Source: Adineta vaga (lineage: Eukaryota; Rotifera). From it: a stretch of 64,000 nucleotides of DNA. A program made the position numbers and the translations under genes. Where the stretch lies: contig CP075496.1 in the NCBI GenBank assembly GCA_021613535.1, forward strand, positions 1,798,001 to 1,862,000, in the 5' to 3' direction. This document shows positions 61,425 to 64,000 of this stretch, piece by piece. The notes beneath the pieces were generated by a model. It was not told where the DNA came from. It made no database searches and saw only the letters and a program-made list of their open reading frames with translations. Within the stretch, counting starts at the first letter, position 1. The number at the start of each line of letters is the position of its first letter.

Positions 61425-63296
61425 TTAAAGTTTCTTCTTCTTATTAATATTTTCACTCACAGCAGTCTTTACTGTTGACGACATGGATCTAAAAAAAGAA
61501 AGGAAAAGATACTAATTATATCTTAAATAATTAGAGAAAGAAAGAAGTCATCAATGACGTAAATAGAACAATTAAAATTTATATTTAAACTTGATCTTAA
61601 AACTAACCACAGAATTATCTTTTTTTTTGTTATTCATTTCATTGTGAATCATCTAATAACAATGAAAGAGTCTATATTTAGAATTGAAATGTTTCCTTCG
61701 ATTAACTTTAGAGCAAATTTAAGAAATCTTCTCAAAACAAACACAATAATTTCATTTGCTTTTCAATTACTTTGTATCTTCATCATCATCATCTTCATCT
61801 TCATCTTCTCGAACATCATGTAAATTATTTAAAGTACCGCTGCACACTCGAAAGAGAAATTGAAGAATAAACTAAAAAAAAGAAAGAAATGTTACTTTTA
61901 TATGATTATTATCATTAAAAAAAAGAATTCTTACAACAAGCCAATAGATATTAAGTCCAAGTAACATCCATAATAATCCATTGAAGAAACCATATAAACC
62001 ACAACCTTTATCATAGGCACGATAAGCAGTAACAACACCACTTGTATATAGTACTTTCATTGGATACCAATATAAACGAAATAGAAACCTAATCATGAAT
62101 AAGAAGAGAAGAGAAGAAAAGAAAAAATGCAATTTTGTTTTATATTTCTTTTACATACCAACAAAATGTAAACATGATAAAACAAGCAGAAGCAGTATTT
62201 TCCCACATTGGATATTCTTTTCCATTTTCTCTCGATCCAAGATAATGTAAAGTTTTTGTTAATTCAAGCCAAATATCTGTTATATCATGAACGAATAGAA
62301 CAAGTAAACCAATTTTATGATAACTAATCGAAAAGTAAAAATATTTTCAAATAATTCTTCAATTAATTTCATTTCTTACCGAGTTGCATATGAAACGAAA
62401 ATTAATGTCATTGTTACAACATGATGAAGAATCATAACATAGAAATCTTTACGTTTATAATCCATATAAAGTGTAGCATAAAGGGAATGTAAATAAAAGC
62501 CACATTGAACAAAATACATGAGTTTAATATCAAATGGAACTGTCATACCTGGTGACCAATCTGAATAAACAATGAACAAATTTAATTTTTACTTAAGTTA
62601 AATATTTTACTAACCATCCCAGATTTGATAAGGTTCATGGAAATAATTATAACAACGATGGAGTAAATAAACACAATAAGACCATGTGCACGTGTAGAAC
62701 AAACATTTCCATGCAGATTCTGGAAATTTCTTTTTATTTATTGGTTTCAATTGAAGCCAATTTACTAATGGCTAAAAACAAAGTCAAATAAGATTTTCTT
62801 TTGAAAATAATCTTCACTTTGTACGCTATAAAAATCCTATGAATCCTTAAAATGACCTCGTGCGTTCTTATCTGACGTTTGACATACATCTGAAAAAGTA
62901 ATCAGATGAATAAAACGATACTGAAGACAGTATTTTACACAACATTCTAAGGATTCATATGGTTTTTAATGTCTTGAGGTGAAAATTTTTGCTCATGAGA
63001 ACTTTATAACAAACTTTGCAAATGTTTTTTTCAAATAAATAACGTAATATTGTGATAACAATTGCGATATAAAGAATATAATAAATTTGATTAATTGGAA
63101 AATAAAAATGTCGTGTAAAATCTTCAATAAATGAACGTGGAAAGGAATAGTCACGCCACATATGTGGCCTATAGTACCATGAGATTGTATTCCAAATACC
63201 GATAATTAAATCGAAATAATTTGGTGTCGTAGTAAAATTTCCTTTTAAATTTTTCCATTCTTCTCTTTGTTCTTCTGTTAAATACGAATGTTCCAT
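61425..63296 (-). CDS. CERS1: Ceramide synthase, CerS1 type (TLC domain)
   Basis: The multi-exon gene starts with the ATG of MEHSYLTEEQREEWKN. A first membrane segment (YYILYIAIVITILRYLFE) is followed without a Hox-like domain by KFPESAWKCLFYTCTWSY, as in CerS1, whose relatives CerS2-6 insert a homeobox-like region there. The TLC domain has DWSPGMTVPFDIKLMYFVQ, SLYATLYMDYKRKDFYVM, the Lag1p motif LHHVVTMTLIFVSYATRYH and VLFVHDITDIWLELTK. FRLYWYPMKVLY comes later. These ER enzymes join a sphingoid base to an acyl-CoA to make (dihydro)ceramide. The cytoplasmic tail has an acidic run (VREDEDEDDDDEDTK) and a basic end (NKKKKL), which resembles a dilysine ER-retrieval signal. Introns include 62561-62614 and 62772-63014, the latter longer than usual. 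An in-frame GTG upstream is not used. Confidence 0.92.
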
Positions 63297-64000
63297 ATTT
63301 TGTATAAATAAGAAAGAATTGTTTTGATTTAATTTCACTTTACTAAAATATTATTAGCATTGATCGGTGAATTTGTGAGATAACATTTGTTTTTGATGAA
63401 ATAGGTTCTAAATGGAAGAATTCAAATACATATGTTCAGATAAGAATAAGAAATGAGAAAAGTAACTAGTTTCTATCTCGTTCACTTTCTTTCTTTCTAT
63501 TTTTTTTTCCTTTTCTAGCTTTCATCAACGGTGATATTAATGGTAATAGAAGTGTGAAAGAAAAGAAAAGAAAAGAAAAGGAACATTGACAGTTAAAAAA
63601 AAATGAATAAACGTAATGAAAAGTAAATGATTCATTCAAAAAGAAAATGCAATCAGAAAGTGGAAAAAAAAAGAAAGTAAAGAGAGAAACAGTACTAGTA
63701 TCGATACGTTATACGGACCAATCAGAAGACGATATTGAGTCCTCCAACGTCATGTATGAATATAAAGAGCAAAGTTAATAATGGTAAGTATACGAATTAT
63801 TTGTTCATTTTATATGAATGATTCGAAAAACAACGAGATCAACAACAGTCTCTCTTTCAAATTCGTCTATCTAAAGAAAGAGAGTTGATCATATTCAATT
63901 GAATAAGTTAATCATTCCTCATTGAAATATATTCTTTTACTTTATCATAGTTTGAAACTATTTTAAGATATGATATTGAATATATTAATTTCGAATTTAC
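63297..64000. other. Window edge, no gene recognised
   Basis: Contains the CerS1 upstream region and an AAAAG repeat (63558-63580). Near 63757-63795 a TATA-like gaatataaagagc precedes aataatggtaagtatac, which reads as an ATG directly followed by a strong splice donor. This could be the first exon of a plus-strand gene running off the window, but the evidence is only these two motifs. Confidence 0.35.
63558..63580. repeat. AAAAG pentanucleotide repeat
   Basis: Four to five tandem AAAAG units in intergenic DNA. Confidence 0.75.

Overview
The window is eukaryotic nuclear DNA, AT-rich (visibly around 70 %), with about 21 protein-coding genes in 64 kb. Most introns are about 49-80 nt with GT...AG ends; only a few reach a few hundred bases (the longest I see is about 0.8 kb). 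Genes lie close together on both strands and encode ordinary metazoan proteins: TRPA-type channel, Dispatched, cyclic-nucleotide-gated channel, AGAP, RAB3GAP2, CDK12/13. Compact animal genes, tiny introns, AT-rich intergenic DNA and one G-rich stretch resembling the bdelloid telomere unit suggest a bdelloid rotifer (Adineta/Rotaria-like). That assignment is inference; nothing in the window proves the species. I found no tRNA, rRNA, CRISPR, operon or intact transposon.

Layout. 0-12.4 kb is all on the minus strand: CEP19, a very large ankyrin/TRPA-like channel, and the ArfGAP AGAP. AGAP is head-to-head with transportin-1, which opens a plus-strand block (12.8-26.6 kb): transportin-1, a kinectin/p180-like ER coiled-coil protein, a three-thioredoxin-domain ER oxidoreductase (TXNDC5-like), a stanniocalcin-like secreted protein, a neuropeptide-like secreted precursor, and ribosomal protein uL11 (RPL12). 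27-29.7 kb is minus: the 18S rRNA dimethyltransferase DIMT1 and a Tim17-like membrane protein. KYAT3 (plus) is head-to-head with the latter and tail-to-tail with RNF32 (minus). RNF32 is head-to-head with a small secreted basic protein. A long gene-poor stretch (34.6-36.6 kb) holds a G-rich inverted repeat and a CpG-richer promoter for a prothymosin-like acidic nuclear protein. 38.6-53.7 kb is minus: CDK12/13, Dispatched and RAB3GAP2. 54.6-60.4 kb is plus: a CNG channel and a membrane-anchored mutarotase-like protein. The last gene (61.4-63.3 kb, minus) is a CerS1-type ceramide synthase.

Most genes are housekeeping (nuclear import, ribosome biogenesis, transcription elongation kinase, ER folding, sphingolipid synthesis) or membrane signalling and trafficking. 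They do not form one pathway. The least ordinary item is the 57.95-60.38 kb gene: a type II membrane protein whose extracellular part looks like aldose 1-epimerase but has lost both expected catalytic residues (His to Asn, Glu to Ser). Other items for follow-up are the neuropeptide-like precursor, the TRPA-like channel with a huge divergent N-terminus, the TXNDC5-like protein with altered active sites and no KDEL, and the G-rich inverted repeat.
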